Shown: piece after piece, positions 18,701-27,100 of the stretch | Position numbering within the stretch: the stretch's first letter is position 1 | How the letters are laid out: each line of letters begins with the position of its first letter | From: Paraburkholderia phenazinium | GTDB lineage: Bacteria; Pseudomonadota; Gammaproteobacteria; Burkholderiales; Burkholderiaceae | DNA: 64,000 nucleotides | Assembly: GCF_900141745.1 (NCBI RefSeq) | Contig: NZ_FSRM01000001.1 | Location: forward strand, 930,001 to 994,000 | Direction of reading: 5' to 3' | The notes under the pieces: model-generated | The model's database searches: none | What the model saw: the letters and a program-made list of their open reading frames with translations, nothing else | Told to the model about the DNA's origin: nothing | Program-made: the position numbers and the translations under genes

Positions 18701-19377
18701 GCATCGAGATCGACCGTCGAGCCCGATTCGACGGTCTCCGAAATCGCCTTGTAGCCTACCCACGCGCCCGAGAAGCGCGACAGCGCCCAGCCATACAGCC
18801 CGAACTCCAGCATGTCGGCCACGTTGGACGGATTCACCACCGGCATATGCCAGGCCATCATTGCAAAGTCGCTTTGATGCGGCATCGACGACGACACACA
18901 GCCGTGATCGTCGCCCGCGACTACCAGCACGCCACCATGCGGCGACGAGCCGTAGGCGTTGCCATGCTTGAGCGCGTCGCCGGCGCGGTCGACGCCAGGA
19001 CCCTTGCCGTACCACATCGCAAACACACCTTCGACGGTGCGCTCCGGATCCGATTCGACCCGCTGCGTGCCGAGCACGGCGGTGCCGCCGAGTTCTTCGT
19101 TGATCGCCGGCAGGAAGCGGACATCGCTCGCTGCGAGCAGTTTGTTCGCCTTCCACAATTGCTGATCGACCATACCGAGCGGCGAGCCGCGATAGCCGCT
19201 GATGAAGCCCGCCGTATTCATGCCACGCGCCTTGTCGAGCGCGCGTTGCATCAACACGAGACGCACCAGCGCCTGCGTGCCGGTCAGAAAAATGCGGCCG
19301 CGGGTGGCGGTGAGGTTATCGGTGAGCTTGTAATCGGCGAGGGCGGGCGTGCCTTCGATGGGCAAGCGGGCGGTCAT
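15784..19377 (-). CDS. Indolepyruvate ferredoxin oxidoreductase, fused form
   Basis: The 1197-residue protein belongs to the fused 2-oxoacid:ferredoxin oxidoreductases. In order it has a pyruvate-ferredoxin-type alpha domain (GFISGYRGSPLG near 60), a second half with YFCSGCPHNTST near 445, a thiamin-diphosphate domain with LGDGTYFHSG near 505, a ferredoxin-like segment with CEGCGDCG and further cysteines (about 640-690), a gamma domain starting DILVTGVGGTGVVTVG near 725, and a C-terminal DUF6537-type region. It should oxidatively decarboxylate aryl-pyruvates from aromatic amino-acid breakdown to aryl-acetyl-CoA while reducing ferredoxin. It is transcribed alone from an ATG at 19377. Confidence 0.93.
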   Translation of the reverse strand: MTARLPIEGTPALADYKLTDNLTATRGRIFLTGTQALVRLVLMQRALDKARGMNTAGFISGYRGSPLGMVDQQLWKANKLLAASDVRFLPAINEELGGTAVLGTQRVESDPERTVEGVFAMWYGKGPGVDRAGDALKHGNAYGSSPHGGVLVVAGDDHGCVSSSMPHQSDFAMMAWHMPVVNPSNVADMLEFGLYGWALSRFSGAWVGYKAISETVESGSTVDLDALQTQWTAPQDFVEPAGGLHNRWPDLPSLTIEARLAAKLDAVRHFARSNSIDKWIAPSPHANVGIVTCGKAHLDLMEALRRLDLTVADLEAAGVRIYKVGLSFPLEMTRIDTFIEGLSEVLVIEEKGPVIEQQIKDHLYNRQDGARPVVIGKHAQDGSLLLSSLGELRPSRILPVFANWLARHKPALDRRERVVDLVAPQILSNAADAVKRTPYFCSGCPHNTSTKVPEGSIAQAGIGCHFMASWMERDTTGLIQMGGEGVDWASHSMFTKTRHVFQNLGDGTYFHSGILAIRQAVAAKATITYKILYNDAVAMTGGQPVDGSISVPQIARQVEAEGVSRFVVVSDEPEKYDGHHDLFPKGTTFHHRSELDAVQRVLRDIDGVTVLIYDQTCAAEKRRRRKKGEFPDPDKRLFINEEVCEGCGDCGVQSNCLSVEPVETALGRKRRIDQSSCNKDFSCVNGFCPSFVTIEGGKLKKAAGVAFDAAALAARVDALPVPATQLDAAPYDILVTGVGGTGVVTVGALISMAAHLEGKSASVLDFMGFAQKGGSVLSFVRFAARDEWLNQVRIDTQQADVLLACDMVVGASSDALQTVRHGRTRIVVNTHAIPNATFVQNPDANLHAGALIDKMRHAAGEERMSACDAQALATRFLGDTIGANILMLGFAWQLGLVPVSFAAMMRAIELNNVAVQMNQLAFSVGRLAAADPAALEALWQARHGALQPVRIDTVDELVAHREARLAVYGGVAYVKRYRALVDAARRAEASVGGASSGERVTRAVATTFYRLLAVKDEYEVARLHTDSAFRASLEAQFEGVAGKDFGVKFNLAPPTLSSPRHGANPVKKTFGQWLWPVLGTMAKFRGLRGTMLDPFGRTLERRMERELANDYETTLQRAFAKLEAGNVEEIVKLADLHARVRGYGHVKLANLAGVKRSERELAARLQIEAATGAAVKQALEEAKGAGTLRGIPVVVAK

Positions 19378-19581
19378 GGCGAGTCTCCGTTTTTATGCGT
19401 TCGCGCGAAGTGGATGGGGACCACAAAGGCTTCGCGTCGAAAGAGACTCTATTTTTTAGCGCCGATTGGAGAAAATTATTGCTAGTTTCCAGGTTTGCTC
19501 ACGCAAAGCAGTGAAGTACTTCGCGAATTCGGCCGGTTTTGAGATAGATCTGCCATCGAACCCAACGGGGCCTTATTTACC

Positions 19582-20634
19582 CTACGCGCCTGGCACCGCC
19601 CGTGGGTCGATCGCGGCGGCTGGGACCAGCGGCGCCATGGGTTCAAGCGGTTCGACTTCGTCGAAGTGGACGTAATCGATATGGCTAACCCCTTCTTCTT
19701 CACGTAGCAGGTCGACATACTTGTACTGCCAGCGAATCGCATCAGCTTCCCAGGTATGACGCGCCTGCATGGTTTGCGCGGTCTGGTCGTCCGCGCCTTC
19801 GATGGAAATCAGCAAGGACGCTTCGCGCGCCTTCATCGACTCGGCCGTCTCACCGAACAACGGGCTCGTCTCGTCGATGATATGCATCAAGGTCCAGCTA
19901 AACAGAAACGCGGGATGCTGATCGCGTACGAGCGTCAGGTCATAGAGCTTGCGTAACGTGTAGCCCTCGGGAGAGGTTTCGACGCGCATCAGGCGCATTC
20001 TGCCGTGCGCCTCTGCGATCAGGTTCTGCCGGCCGTTCGCCGCGCGTGCCATCAGCGTCATGTGACCGTCGATAGGCCGCACCACGGCATAGCGCGAAAA
20101 CATGATCCTGGCGCGCGGCCGCGAGAAGCGCGCGAAGATCAGGCCGGTCGCCAAGGCGATGCCTGACATGCCGACGAAAATTTCGAGCGTGGCGATCCAG
20201 TGGGCGTAGACCGTCTGCGGATGCATGTCGCCGTAGCCGACTGTCGCGAGCGTTTCGACGCTGAAGAAGAACGCGCCGCCGAAGCCGGCGGGAAACTGAT
20301 TGGCAATCGGCTTCGTGCCGAGCATGTAGAGCGAAGCGAACGTGGCGTTGAGCAGCAAGAACATCAACGCCAGCGACACGAAGAACACGGGCCATTTGAC
20401 CACTAGCGCGCTGTGGTAAATGTCCTGCCAGAAGCGGACCGGCATGCCGTGCGCAATGATCGTGCGCGAACCGAATGGAATCTCGCGGCTGCCACGAGGC
20501 AGCCGCTTGCGCGACGTGGCCTCGGCGTCCGCAGCGGCCGAGTGGGTGCCCGCGCCGGTGCCGGGCATGGAGCCGGGGCCAGGGGCCGGGCCTGAGCTTG
20601 GGCCGGTCGTGCGGTCTGACGTATTGGTGGCCAT
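19582..20634 (-). CDS. KirBac-type inward-rectifier K+ channel
   Basis: The 350-residue protein is close to KirBac1.1 of Burkholderia pseudomallei. It has an amphipathic slide helix (about 55-70), two membrane helices, a pore with selectivity filter TVGYGDMHP at about 130-138, the inner-helix stretch YAHWIATLEIFVGMSGIALA, and an immunoglobulin-like cytoplasmic domain (MTLMARAANGRQN, SPLFGET). It conducts K+ and is expected to be gated by lipids and pH. The N-terminal tail (about 40 residues) is rich in Gly, Pro and Ala. The ATG at 20634 is preferred to a GTG at 20673. It is transcribed alone. Confidence 0.93.
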   Translation of the reverse strand: MATNTSDRTTGPSSGPAPGPGSMPGTGAGTHSAAADAEATSRKRLPRGSREIPFGSRTIIAHGMPVRFWQDIYHSALVVKWPVFFVSLALMFLLLNATFASLYMLGTKPIANQFPAGFGGAFFFSVETLATVGYGDMHPQTVYAHWIATLEIFVGMSGIALATGLIFARFSRPRARIMFSRYAVVRPIDGHMTLMARAANGRQNLIAEAHGRMRLMRVETSPEGYTLRKLYDLTLVRDQHPAFLFSWTLMHIIDETSPLFGETAESMKAREASLLISIEGADDQTAQTMQARHTWEADAIRWQYKYVDLLREEEGVSHIDYVHFDEVEPLEPMAPLVPAAAIDPRAVPGA

Positions 20635-20758
20635 TGCGTGTTTGTCGGCATGAAAACGCGCAAAGCGTAGCACGCCGCACGGCGTGCCCTTGCAGATTTT
20701 GGGCGCTTCACCGCGCGTCGCAATGCGGCCTCAGTCCGCCTCGCGCGAACTCACGCCA

Positions 20759-21004
20759 TCACGGGAAAGTGCGCGGTTTCGGAATTCCCGCGCCGTGTTC
20801 GATATCCGTGACCGCCTGTTGATGGGCCGCTTCAATCGCTTCGGTTTCACCGGCGTAGCCGGCGTCGCCGCCGACCGTTTTCCACGCCTGCACCGCGCGT
20901 TCGAGATGACGGATTTCAAATTCCGCATCCCATCGCGCACCTTGTAACTCGAGGGGGCGCACGTGGATCGAGTACACGCCATAGAGGAAGAGCTGTTCAG
21001 CCAT
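20759..21004 (-). CDS. Small conserved-looking protein of unknown function (81 aa)
   Basis: The frame starts at ATG 21004, seven bases after a perfect GGAGG (on the minus strand), and encodes an acidic 81-residue soluble protein beginning MAEQLFLYGVYSIHVRPLEL. It contains DAEFEIRHLERAVQAWK and no signal peptide or known motif. The downstream neighbour is the KirBac gene (124 bp). The upstream neighbour, another small protein gene on the same strand, ends 89 bp away. I do not recognise the family. Confidence 0.7.
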   Translation of the reverse strand: MAEQLFLYGVYSIHVRPLELQGARWDAEFEIRHLERAVQAWKTVGGDAGYAGETEAIEAAHQQAVTDIEHGAGIPKPRTFP

Positions 21005-21093
21005 TATCGCCTCCAGCCGGTTGTTTCCAGAAAAGCGCCACGCAGCGCGAACGTGCTGCCGGCACCAACGGCACCAGCATGTGGGGTGCCTGC

Positions 21094-21315
21094 CTAGAAT
21101 TCGATTTCGCCGAGGATGCGATGAGCCAGCGCTTTGGCCTCTTCGAGGGCTTCTTCCTCGGTGGTCGAGGTGGCCTCGACTTCGTAGACTGTGTTCTCCA
21201 GCTCGCCGCCCTCGTCGCGCGAGAGCGTGACGAAACCGCGGTACGCTCCACCGTCTGCCGGCTGCACCGTGGCAACGGCCGTGTAGAGTCCTTTGGTGTA
21301 GGTGACGTCCTCCAT
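21094..21315 (-). CDS. Small acidic protein of unknown function (73 aa)
   Basis: The 73-residue product starts MEDVTYTKGLYTA at ATG 21315, with GGAG about 10 bases upstream. It reads as alternating strands and a final helix (VEATSTTEEEALEEAKALAHRILGEI), with many Glu residues and no Cys. It could be a small beta-alpha fold, but I cannot assign a function. It precedes another small gene on the same strand, so they may share a transcript. Confidence 0.7.
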   Translation of the reverse strand: MEDVTYTKGLYTAVATVQPADGGAYRGFVTLSRDEGGELENTVYEVEATSTTEEEALEEAKALAHRILGEIEF

Positions 21316-21425
21316 GATGCTTCTCCAGCAAGGGGGAGATTCCATCCTAGCACGCCGATTCGGGACTCACCGGCCATCTGTGTGACACCCTGGATTGCGC
21401 GCCGAATCTGGGCGCGCCGCGCAGC

Positions 21426-22337
21426 TCACCCCTGCAGCAACGCCACCACCTCATCGAGCGACGGCGAGTGCGCTCCGGCATGACGGCAAGCGGCCGCGCC
21501 GGCTGCCAGCGCGAAGGCGAGATGCTCCGACCAGCCGCGTTGTGGCGCCGTCATCAGGCTGAACAGCAGGCCGCCAATCGACGCGTCGCCCGCGCCGACC
21601 GTATCCGCCACTTCGACACGCGGCGGTTGGGCTTCGATGATCGTGTCGCCTTCGATCAGCGTGGCCTTCTCCGAGCCACGCGTGACGAGCACGGTCGCCT
21701 TCGGATTCATCGCTCGCAGCTGGGCGAGCGCGTCGGCTTCGCTGGTCTTGAACAGCAGGCCCAGGTCTTCGTCCGAAACCTTGATGAGGTCGGCGAGCGC
21801 GGCCATCTTGCGCAGCGTCGGCTCATAGCCGTGCGCCATCAGATTGCGGTAATTCGGGTCGAAGCTGATCTTCACGCCGCGTTCGCGCAACTGCGCGGCG
21901 AGCGTGGCGAGCGTGTTGCCGAGCGGCTGGCGCACGAGACTGATGCAGCCGAAGTGCGCCCACTTCACCTGGCTCATCCAGCCTTCCGGCAGCTTCGAGG
22001 GATCGAAGGCCAGGTCGGCGCCGTTCTCACCCATGAAGAAGTACGCCGGCGGGTGCGTCTGATGAACGATCGCCAGCAGCGGCGGTCGTTCTACGCGCTG
22101 CATGAAGCGCATGTCGAGACCGGCAGCGACGCTGGCGTCCCAGAGCTCGTCGGAGAAATTGTCGGTGCCGAGCGAGCCGACGCAGGCGGTCCGCAGGCCG
22201 AGCCGCGCGACCGCGCGGGCGACGTTCCAGCCCGCGCCGCCTGGGCGCGATAGCCATTGCGAGTCGCCGGTGCGCACGAGGTCGGTCAGGATGTCGCCGG
22301 GCGAAACGAAGAGGGGAAGTTCAGTGCTCGCGCTCAT
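21426..22337 (-). CDS. PfkB-family sugar kinase (fructokinase-like)
   Basis: The roughly 303-residue ribokinase/PfkB-fold protein begins LPLFVSPGDILTDL, has the PGGAGWNVARAVARLG sugar-binding motif near residues 32-47 and the C-terminal DTVGAGDASIGG motif whose Asp is the catalytic base. It likely phosphorylates fructose using ATP. It is the third gene of a LacI / isomerase / kinase operon, so fructose formed from mannose by the isomerase would feed it (inference). The ATG at 22337 is used. A GTG at 22346 would overlap the isomerase stop codon by 4 bp; either start couples the two genes closely. Confidence 0.9.
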   Translation of the reverse strand: MSASTELPLFVSPGDILTDLVRTGDSQWLSRPGGAGWNVARAVARLGLRTACVGSLGTDNFSDELWDASVAAGLDMRFMQRVERPPLLAIVHQTHPPAYFFMGENGADLAFDPSKLPEGWMSQVKWAHFGCISLVRQPLGNTLATLAAQLRERGVKISFDPNYRNLMAHGYEPTLRKMAALADLIKVSDEDLGLLFKTSEADALAQLRAMNPKATVLVTRGSEKATLIEGDTIIEAQPPRVEVADTVGAGDASIGGLLFSLMTAPQRGWSEHLAFALAAGAAACRHAGAHSPSLDEVVALLQG

Positions 22338-22342
22338 GGTGC

Positions 22343-23635
22343 TCACCGTGCGGATTCAGTTGTGTTGGATGGGGCGTGCGGCAATGCATGCATCAGCACT
22401 TCGTAGCATGCACCCATCGTGTGATAGTCGGTCTTGCCGGCCGGGCTTTTTTCATCGCTGTACTTGCGATTGTCGCAGGTCAGGATGCGATACCACGCGC
22501 CGTATTTGTGGTCGACGAAGTGCGTCCAGCTATAGCGCCAGATCTCGTCGTACCAGTCCCAGAAGCGCTCGTTGCCGGTGCGCTTGCCGAGCAGCGCGGC
22601 GGTCGCGAAGGTCTCAGCCTGGACCCAGAAATACTTGTCGTGATCGCAGACCGTGCCGTCCGGGCCGAAGCCGTAGTAGAGGCCGCCGTGATCGTCGTCC
22701 CAGGCGTGCGTCATGGCCGCGTCGAAGAGTTCGATGGCGCGCGGCAACAGCCACGGCAGCGGGCGATGGCGTTCGAGGATCAGCAGCAGCTTGGCCCACT
22801 CTGTCTGGTGACCGGGCTGGAAACCCCACGGACGGAAAATGTTCGAACTGTCTTCCTCGTTGTAGTGCCAGTCCACCGACCAGTCTGCGTGGAAATGTTC
22901 CCACACGAGACCCTGTGAGAGCTTGGCCTGACGCAGCGTGATGTTCGACGCCACACGTTCCGCACGATCCAGATACACCAGATGGCCGGTTGCTTCATAG
23001 GCGGCGAGCAACGCCTCGGTGGTGTGCATGTTGGCGTTCTGGCCGCGGTACGAGCTCACGCGCCAGTCGGGCGTCGCTTCGTCGGCGTAGAGGCCGGCGG
23101 CGGCATCCCAGAAGCGGTGCTCCATCAGCTCGAAGGTGGCGCCGATCATCGGCTTCGCTTCTTCGATGCCGGCCATCGCGGCATGCGAATAGGCCAGCAG
23201 CACGAAGGCGAGTCCATAGCAATGACGGGTGGCGTCGAGTACGTGCTTGGTGCCGTCGCGCCAGTCGAACTCCCAGTCGTAGCCCTTGAGTTCGGCGTCC
23301 CAGTGCACGTCGCGCAGGAAATTCAGACCGTGGCGCGCGTATTCGAGGTGCTGCGGATCGCCGAACTCGCGATACGCCATCGCGTAGTTGAACACGTAGC
23401 GGCAACTGCTGACCAGGTGGCGCGTCGTGCGGTTGTAGATCGAACCGTCGTCGCTGAAGAAGTGATAAAAGCCGCCGCTCGGGTCGAACACGTTGGGCGC
23501 GTAGAAGCGCAAGGTGTCCTGGATGTGCGAGAGCAGAAATTCGCGCTCGCGGAAGCTGGCGACAGCGGGCGCCTTGGGCGACGCGGCGCCTGCGTGATCG
23601 GGATGGTCGGGATGAAGCTGATCGGATTGTGTCAT
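22343..23635 (-). CDS. AGE-family isomerase/epimerase (mannose isomerase-like)
   Basis: The 430-residue protein is an N-acylglucosamine-2-epimerase-family (alpha/alpha)6 barrel. Family features include SSCRYVFNYAMAYREFGDP, the RGQNANMHTTEALLAAYE segment with catalytic His, WGFQPGHQTEWAKLLL and the late YHTMGACYEV. In this branch members interconvert D-mannose and D-fructose; the adjacent PfkB kinase favours that over epimerase activity. The ATG at 23635 overlaps the LacI stop codon by 4 bp (ATGA), so translation is coupled. Confidence 0.88.
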   Translation of the reverse strand: MTQSDQLHPDHPDHAGAASPKAPAVASFREREFLLSHIQDTLRFYAPNVFDPSGGFYHFFSDDGSIYNRTTRHLVSSCRYVFNYAMAYREFGDPQHLEYARHGLNFLRDVHWDAELKGYDWEFDWRDGTKHVLDATRHCYGLAFVLLAYSHAAMAGIEEAKPMIGATFELMEHRFWDAAAGLYADEATPDWRVSSYRGQNANMHTTEALLAAYEATGHLVYLDRAERVASNITLRQAKLSQGLVWEHFHADWSVDWHYNEEDSSNIFRPWGFQPGHQTEWAKLLLILERHRPLPWLLPRAIELFDAAMTHAWDDDHGGLYYGFGPDGTVCDHDKYFWVQAETFATAALLGKRTGNERFWDWYDEIWRYSWTHFVDHKYGAWYRILTCDNRKYSDEKSPAGKTDYHTMGACYEVLMHALPHAPSNTTESAR

Positions 23636-24618
23636 GGTGTTTTCACCGAGGTACTGGCACGTGCGATGAGATGAACGGGCAGGTGGACTTCGAGTTGCGT
23701 GGGCGACTCTTCAAGCAGCAGTTCGACGCCGCGCCGGCCGAGCGCTTCCTTGTCGACGGCGATCGTCGACAGTGGCGGGGTGGCGTGAGCGGCGGCAGGG
23801 ATGTCGTCAAAACCGATGATCGCGATGTCCTGCGGAACGCGCAGGCCACGTGCGAGGCAGACGCGCAGCGCAGCAAGCGCGGCGGCGTCGTTGTAGGCAA
23901 ATACGGCGTCGGGACGCTCGCCGGGTGCATCGAGTACGCGTTGCATGGCGAGCGCGGCGCCGGTGTCGGGGTCGAGCCCGGCGTCGATGGTCACTTCAAG
24001 CGAGGGGTCGAACAGCAGACCCGCTTCGAAGAACGCGCGCCGGTAGCCGAGCGCACGCTGCGCGATGCTGAAATGGGCGAGCGAGCCGCCGATGAAGGCG
24101 ATGCGCTTGTAGCGGTGCTGGAACAGATGGCGCATCGCCAGCGCCGCGCCGGCCGCGTTGTCGAGGTTGACTGACCGCAGCCCCGGCGCCCACAGGTCGA
24201 TCAGCACGAGCGGGCGCTGCATGGCGACGAGCGTAGTGAGCGTTTCAGGCTCGACGAAGCCGGCGACGGCGACCGCGTCGGGCGCGTGCAGGCGCATCTG
24301 CTGGATCACGTCTTCCGTGGGTCCTGCAGTCAGCACGGACGGCACGATGCCGCGCTCGCGGCAGGCATCTTCGACACCGTGCAGCACGTGCGAGAAGAAC
24401 GGGCTGGCGGCGAAATTATTGTGCTGGCGGTGCAGCAGAAAGGTCAGCCGGCGGATGCGCGGGCGCAACTGGGCCGCGTCGTAACCGAGCTGACGCGCGG
24501 CCTCGACGACCCGCAGGCGGGTGGCGTCGGAGAGGCCTGGCTGATTCTTCAGCGCGCGGGAGACGGTGCCGATCGACACGCTGGCGGCGCGGGCGACATC
24601 GCGGATGGTTGTGGCCAT
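23632..24618 (-). CDS. LacI-family transcriptional regulator
   Basis: The 328-residue regulator starts MATTIRDVARAASVSIGTVSRAL, a standard LacI helix-turn-helix with the minor-groove hinge region following (LGYDAAQLRPR). The C-terminal periplasmic-binding-protein-like domain senses a sugar, probably mannose, fructose or a derivative given the operon. It is the first gene of the three-gene operon and should control it together with itself. The ATG at 24618 aligns with family starts; earlier in-frame codons give an extension with no helix-turn-helix role. Confidence 0.92.
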   Translation of the reverse strand: MATTIRDVARAASVSIGTVSRALKNQPGLSDATRLRVVEAARQLGYDAAQLRPRIRRLTFLLHRQHNNFAASPFFSHVLHGVEDACRERGIVPSVLTAGPTEDVIQQMRLHAPDAVAVAGFVEPETLTTLVAMQRPLVLIDLWAPGLRSVNLDNAAGAALAMRHLFQHRYKRIAFIGGSLAHFSIAQRALGYRRAFFEAGLLFDPSLEVTIDAGLDPDTGAALAMQRVLDAPGERPDAVFAYNDAAALAALRVCLARGLRVPQDIAIIGFDDIPAAAHATPPLSTIAVDKEALGRRGVELLLEESPTQLEVHLPVHLIARASTSVKTP

Positions 24619-24957
24619 CTGGGTGGGCGGCGAGCGTAGTGCTGGCCGCTGGCTAAGTTGATTTCGGGGGATTGTATAGTAAAACTGGCGGAAATATCCC
24701 TGCACTCACGCGAATCGGTACGCGTAAATACCCGTATATAAGGAATAAAGGCGGTTTCATTGTGTTTAGTAAAATCAACTAAACATGAGGCTGAATTTCC
24801 GGGAAAGGTGAGTTTTTAGGGGTGAATAGTAGGAATCCGAAGCATTTTCCGGTGGGTTGAAGAGCCGCAACCGACAACGCGAGGCTACGGAAGCGGTGCT
24901 CTTGCGAAGCCGGTGCCCGGGGCGCCCCTCGGTCGCGCAGGCGTGGCGGCCGTCGTC
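24619..24957. other. Intergenic region holding the LacI operon promoter
   Basis: The 339 bp between the LacI gene and the end of the EAL-GGDEF gene are AT-richer around 24670-24790. They contain an 8-bp-arm dyad at 24763-24785 and a related AGTAAAACT at 24678-24686. No gene is visible. Confidence 0.45.
24763..24785. promoter_or_regulatory. Probable operator of the LacI operon
   Basis: TGTTTAGT and ACTAAACA are perfect 8-base inverted arms around seven bases (AAAATCA). The left arm plus spacer gives TAGTAAAA, and the same string recurs at 24677-24684 (TAGTAAAACT), nearer the gene. Two related sites upstream of a LacI gene suggest autoregulation. Confidence 0.5.
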
Positions 24958-26805
24958 TCAGTCGAACGCCGCGTGGCGCGCGTCGGTGTGCCCCTGCAAC
25001 AGCGCGTCGCTCTCATCCGCCCCGATCAGCACGAATCCGCCCGGGTCCTGCTTCGCGCGCCGCTTTGCGAGCGCCGCCACCGAGGCAACTTCCTCGCTGC
25101 TATACAGCGTCGGACCGACATGGGACTCAATGTGCACGCAGCCGATCGCCATGGTCACAAAGCTGAAGAAGGTCGCATTGCCACGCCGGTCTTCGCCGTG
25201 GATGCCGCCCGCGAGCCGGTCCTCGGGCGCGTAGAAGCGTTGCGCGCCTTCGTTGAACAGCTGGATCGCGCGCAATACGCGCTCGCGCCAGTCGTCGCTC
25301 TGGAACAGGATCAGGAAGTCGTCGCCGCCCACGTGGCCGAGAAAGTCACGGGTCGGATCGCACACGTCGGCCAGCACGGCGGCCGCGAACTTCAGCACTT
25401 CGTCGCCCTGCCAGTAGCCGTACTGGTCGTTAAAGGGCTTGAAATGGTTCAGGTCGACATAGCAGGCGTAGAACCCCGCGTCGTGGCCGAGCAGCCGCGT
25501 GATGTGCGAGCTGATCGGAATGTTGCCGGGCAGGAAGGTCAGCGGATTCGCGTAGCGCGCCGCTTCGATGCGCACTTCGGTGACCGCACGCACCAGGTTC
25601 TCGCCGGTGCCGAGGCCCGCGTATTTACCGTTGTCGGTGATGACGAAGCCATCGGCGAGATACCGCTGGTCGTCGCTCGCTAGCAGCTTGGCCATCTGTT
25701 CGACCGTCATCGATTTTTCGATGATCACCGGCGATGCGTTCGCAAACAGCAGGCAGGGGCGCTTGCCGAACAGCTCGCGGTGGTACGGCAACGCGTAGCG
25801 CTCCATGAAGGCGCGCCGGTTGATCAACGCCACTGGCTCGTCGTTTTCGACCACGGCGACCGCGTGCAGATCAGGCAAGCGGTTGAACAGTTCGAGCACC
25901 TCGTTGTTGGTGGCCTCGCGCGGCAACGCAGGCGCATGCACCATCATCTTGGCCGACGCCATGCCGCCCGAAGGTGATGCGCTGACCGCGCGCGTCGCTT
26001 CCGGAAACACGGCAATGTGCCCGGCGCGAATCGCCTTGCGGGCGTCGTCCGTCACCATGCGGGCAGGCTTTGCATTAGGGCGGCCGAAGAAATAACCCTG
26101 CCCGCAGTTGATGCCCATGTCGCGCAGCACGATCAGATCCGCTTCGTTTTCGATGCCCTCGGCTACCAGCTTTGCGCCGCTCGCGCTGGCGAACTGCTGC
26201 ATGGCGCGCACGGCCTCGAACTTCAGCGGGTCACTCGCGATGTCGTGAATAAAAAACCGGTCGATCTTCACGACGTCCGGCCGCAGGCGCACCCACAGAT
26301 TCATGCTGGCATTCGCGGTGCCATAGTCGTCGAGCGCGAATTGCGCGCCGGCTGTGCGCAAGCTCGTCAGTGCCGACAGGAACTGGCCGATGTCGGGAAT
26401 CGCGCTTTGTTCCGTCAGCTCGATCACGATGCGCTCTGGGTCCACGCCCGCTTGCCGCAGCAGCCCGAGGGTATCCTCGCGTGCCTCGGCGAGCTGGCGC
26501 AGCGCACCCGCGCTGAAATTCAGAAACAGCTTGCCCTCGCAGGCCGACTGCGCGAATGCCCGCACGCAGATGAGCGCGGCGGCGCGCTCCAGTTCGAGCA
26601 CGCGGCCCTCGGTGTTTGCCAAGGCGAACAACGCGAATGGTGTCTCCAGCGGCGAGCCGGCAGGTCCGCGAATCAGCCCTTCGTAGCCCAGGATCGCCCC
26701 GTCGTCGAAATCCACGATCGGTTGAAATACTGCGGACAAATCACGCCGGGCGATCAAATCCTCGATGCTGGGCGCGGCAGAACGAGGGGGCGAGCGAAGT
26801 GGCAT
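24958..26805 (-). CDS. EAL-CBS-GGDEF c-di-GMP protein
   Basis: The 615-residue soluble protein has the less common order EAL first (about 15-265), then two CBS-like repeats (about 300-425), then GGDEF (about 430-595). The EAL catalytic set is intact: YEGLIR, LNFSAG, ELTEQ, ALDDYG, VVKIDR and AEGIEN. The GGDEF motif reads GGDDF near residue 494, which can still be active. The RxxD inhibitory site is missing (TRDFLGHV precedes it). It could therefore be a phosphodiesterase whose GGDDF or CBS parts bind nucleotide and regulate it, or a bifunctional enzyme. It is transcribed alone. Confidence 0.9.
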   Translation of the reverse strand: MPLRSPPRSAAPSIEDLIARRDLSAVFQPIVDFDDGAILGYEGLIRGPAGSPLETPFALFALANTEGRVLELERAAALICVRAFAQSACEGKLFLNFSAGALRQLAEAREDTLGLLRQAGVDPERIVIELTEQSAIPDIGQFLSALTSLRTAGAQFALDDYGTANASMNLWVRLRPDVVKIDRFFIHDIASDPLKFEAVRAMQQFASASGAKLVAEGIENEADLIVLRDMGINCGQGYFFGRPNAKPARMVTDDARKAIRAGHIAVFPEATRAVSASPSGGMASAKMMVHAPALPREATNNEVLELFNRLPDLHAVAVVENDEPVALINRRAFMERYALPYHRELFGKRPCLLFANASPVIIEKSMTVEQMAKLLASDDQRYLADGFVITDNGKYAGLGTGENLVRAVTEVRIEAARYANPLTFLPGNIPISSHITRLLGHDAGFYACYVDLNHFKPFNDQYGYWQGDEVLKFAAAVLADVCDPTRDFLGHVGGDDFLILFQSDDWRERVLRAIQLFNEGAQRFYAPEDRLAGGIHGEDRRGNATFFSFVTMAIGCVHIESHVGPTLYSSEEVASVAALAKRRAKQDPGGFVLIGADESDALLQGHTDARHAAFD

Positions 26806-27020
26806 GGCATTCGGCCAAAGCGGTGAACCGTCGGCTTATCGGCAACGCCGCAGGGAAATTAAGTGAATTTTTAATGACAAGACGCACTGACGTGGTGCGC
26901 CCGCGCCGTATCCTGGCGCGGGTCGGAATGGAATCCGGTTCACCCGGCCGTCTTGTTTGCATTGCGCCTATGCCATCAGGCCAGGGCGACGGCGCGAGCA
27001 TTTCGGCGTGAAATAGCGGA

Positions 27021-27042
27021 AAAGCCGCGCGAAGGCGGCTTT
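27021..27042 (-). terminator. Hairpin terminator after the SLC10A7-like gene
   Basis: AAAGCCGC (27021-27028) and GCGGCTTT (27035-27042) pair around GCGAAG. On the minus strand the stem ends in TTTT, so it probably ends transcription from the transporter gene 59 bp upstream on that strand. Confidence 0.5.
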
Positions 27043-27100
27043 GTTCAGACAGGCTCAGGGAGGGCGCTTTATGAATCTTTTGTTCGACAGGTTTGGCGCG

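Noticed and set aside
18244..19485. Long plus-strand frame within the indolepyruvate oxidoreductase region
   Set aside because: It mirrors the real minus-strand gene; high GC gives such antisense frames.
24619..24705. Longer LacI start
   Set aside because: The extra 29 residues precede the conserved helix-turn-helix start MATTIRDVA.
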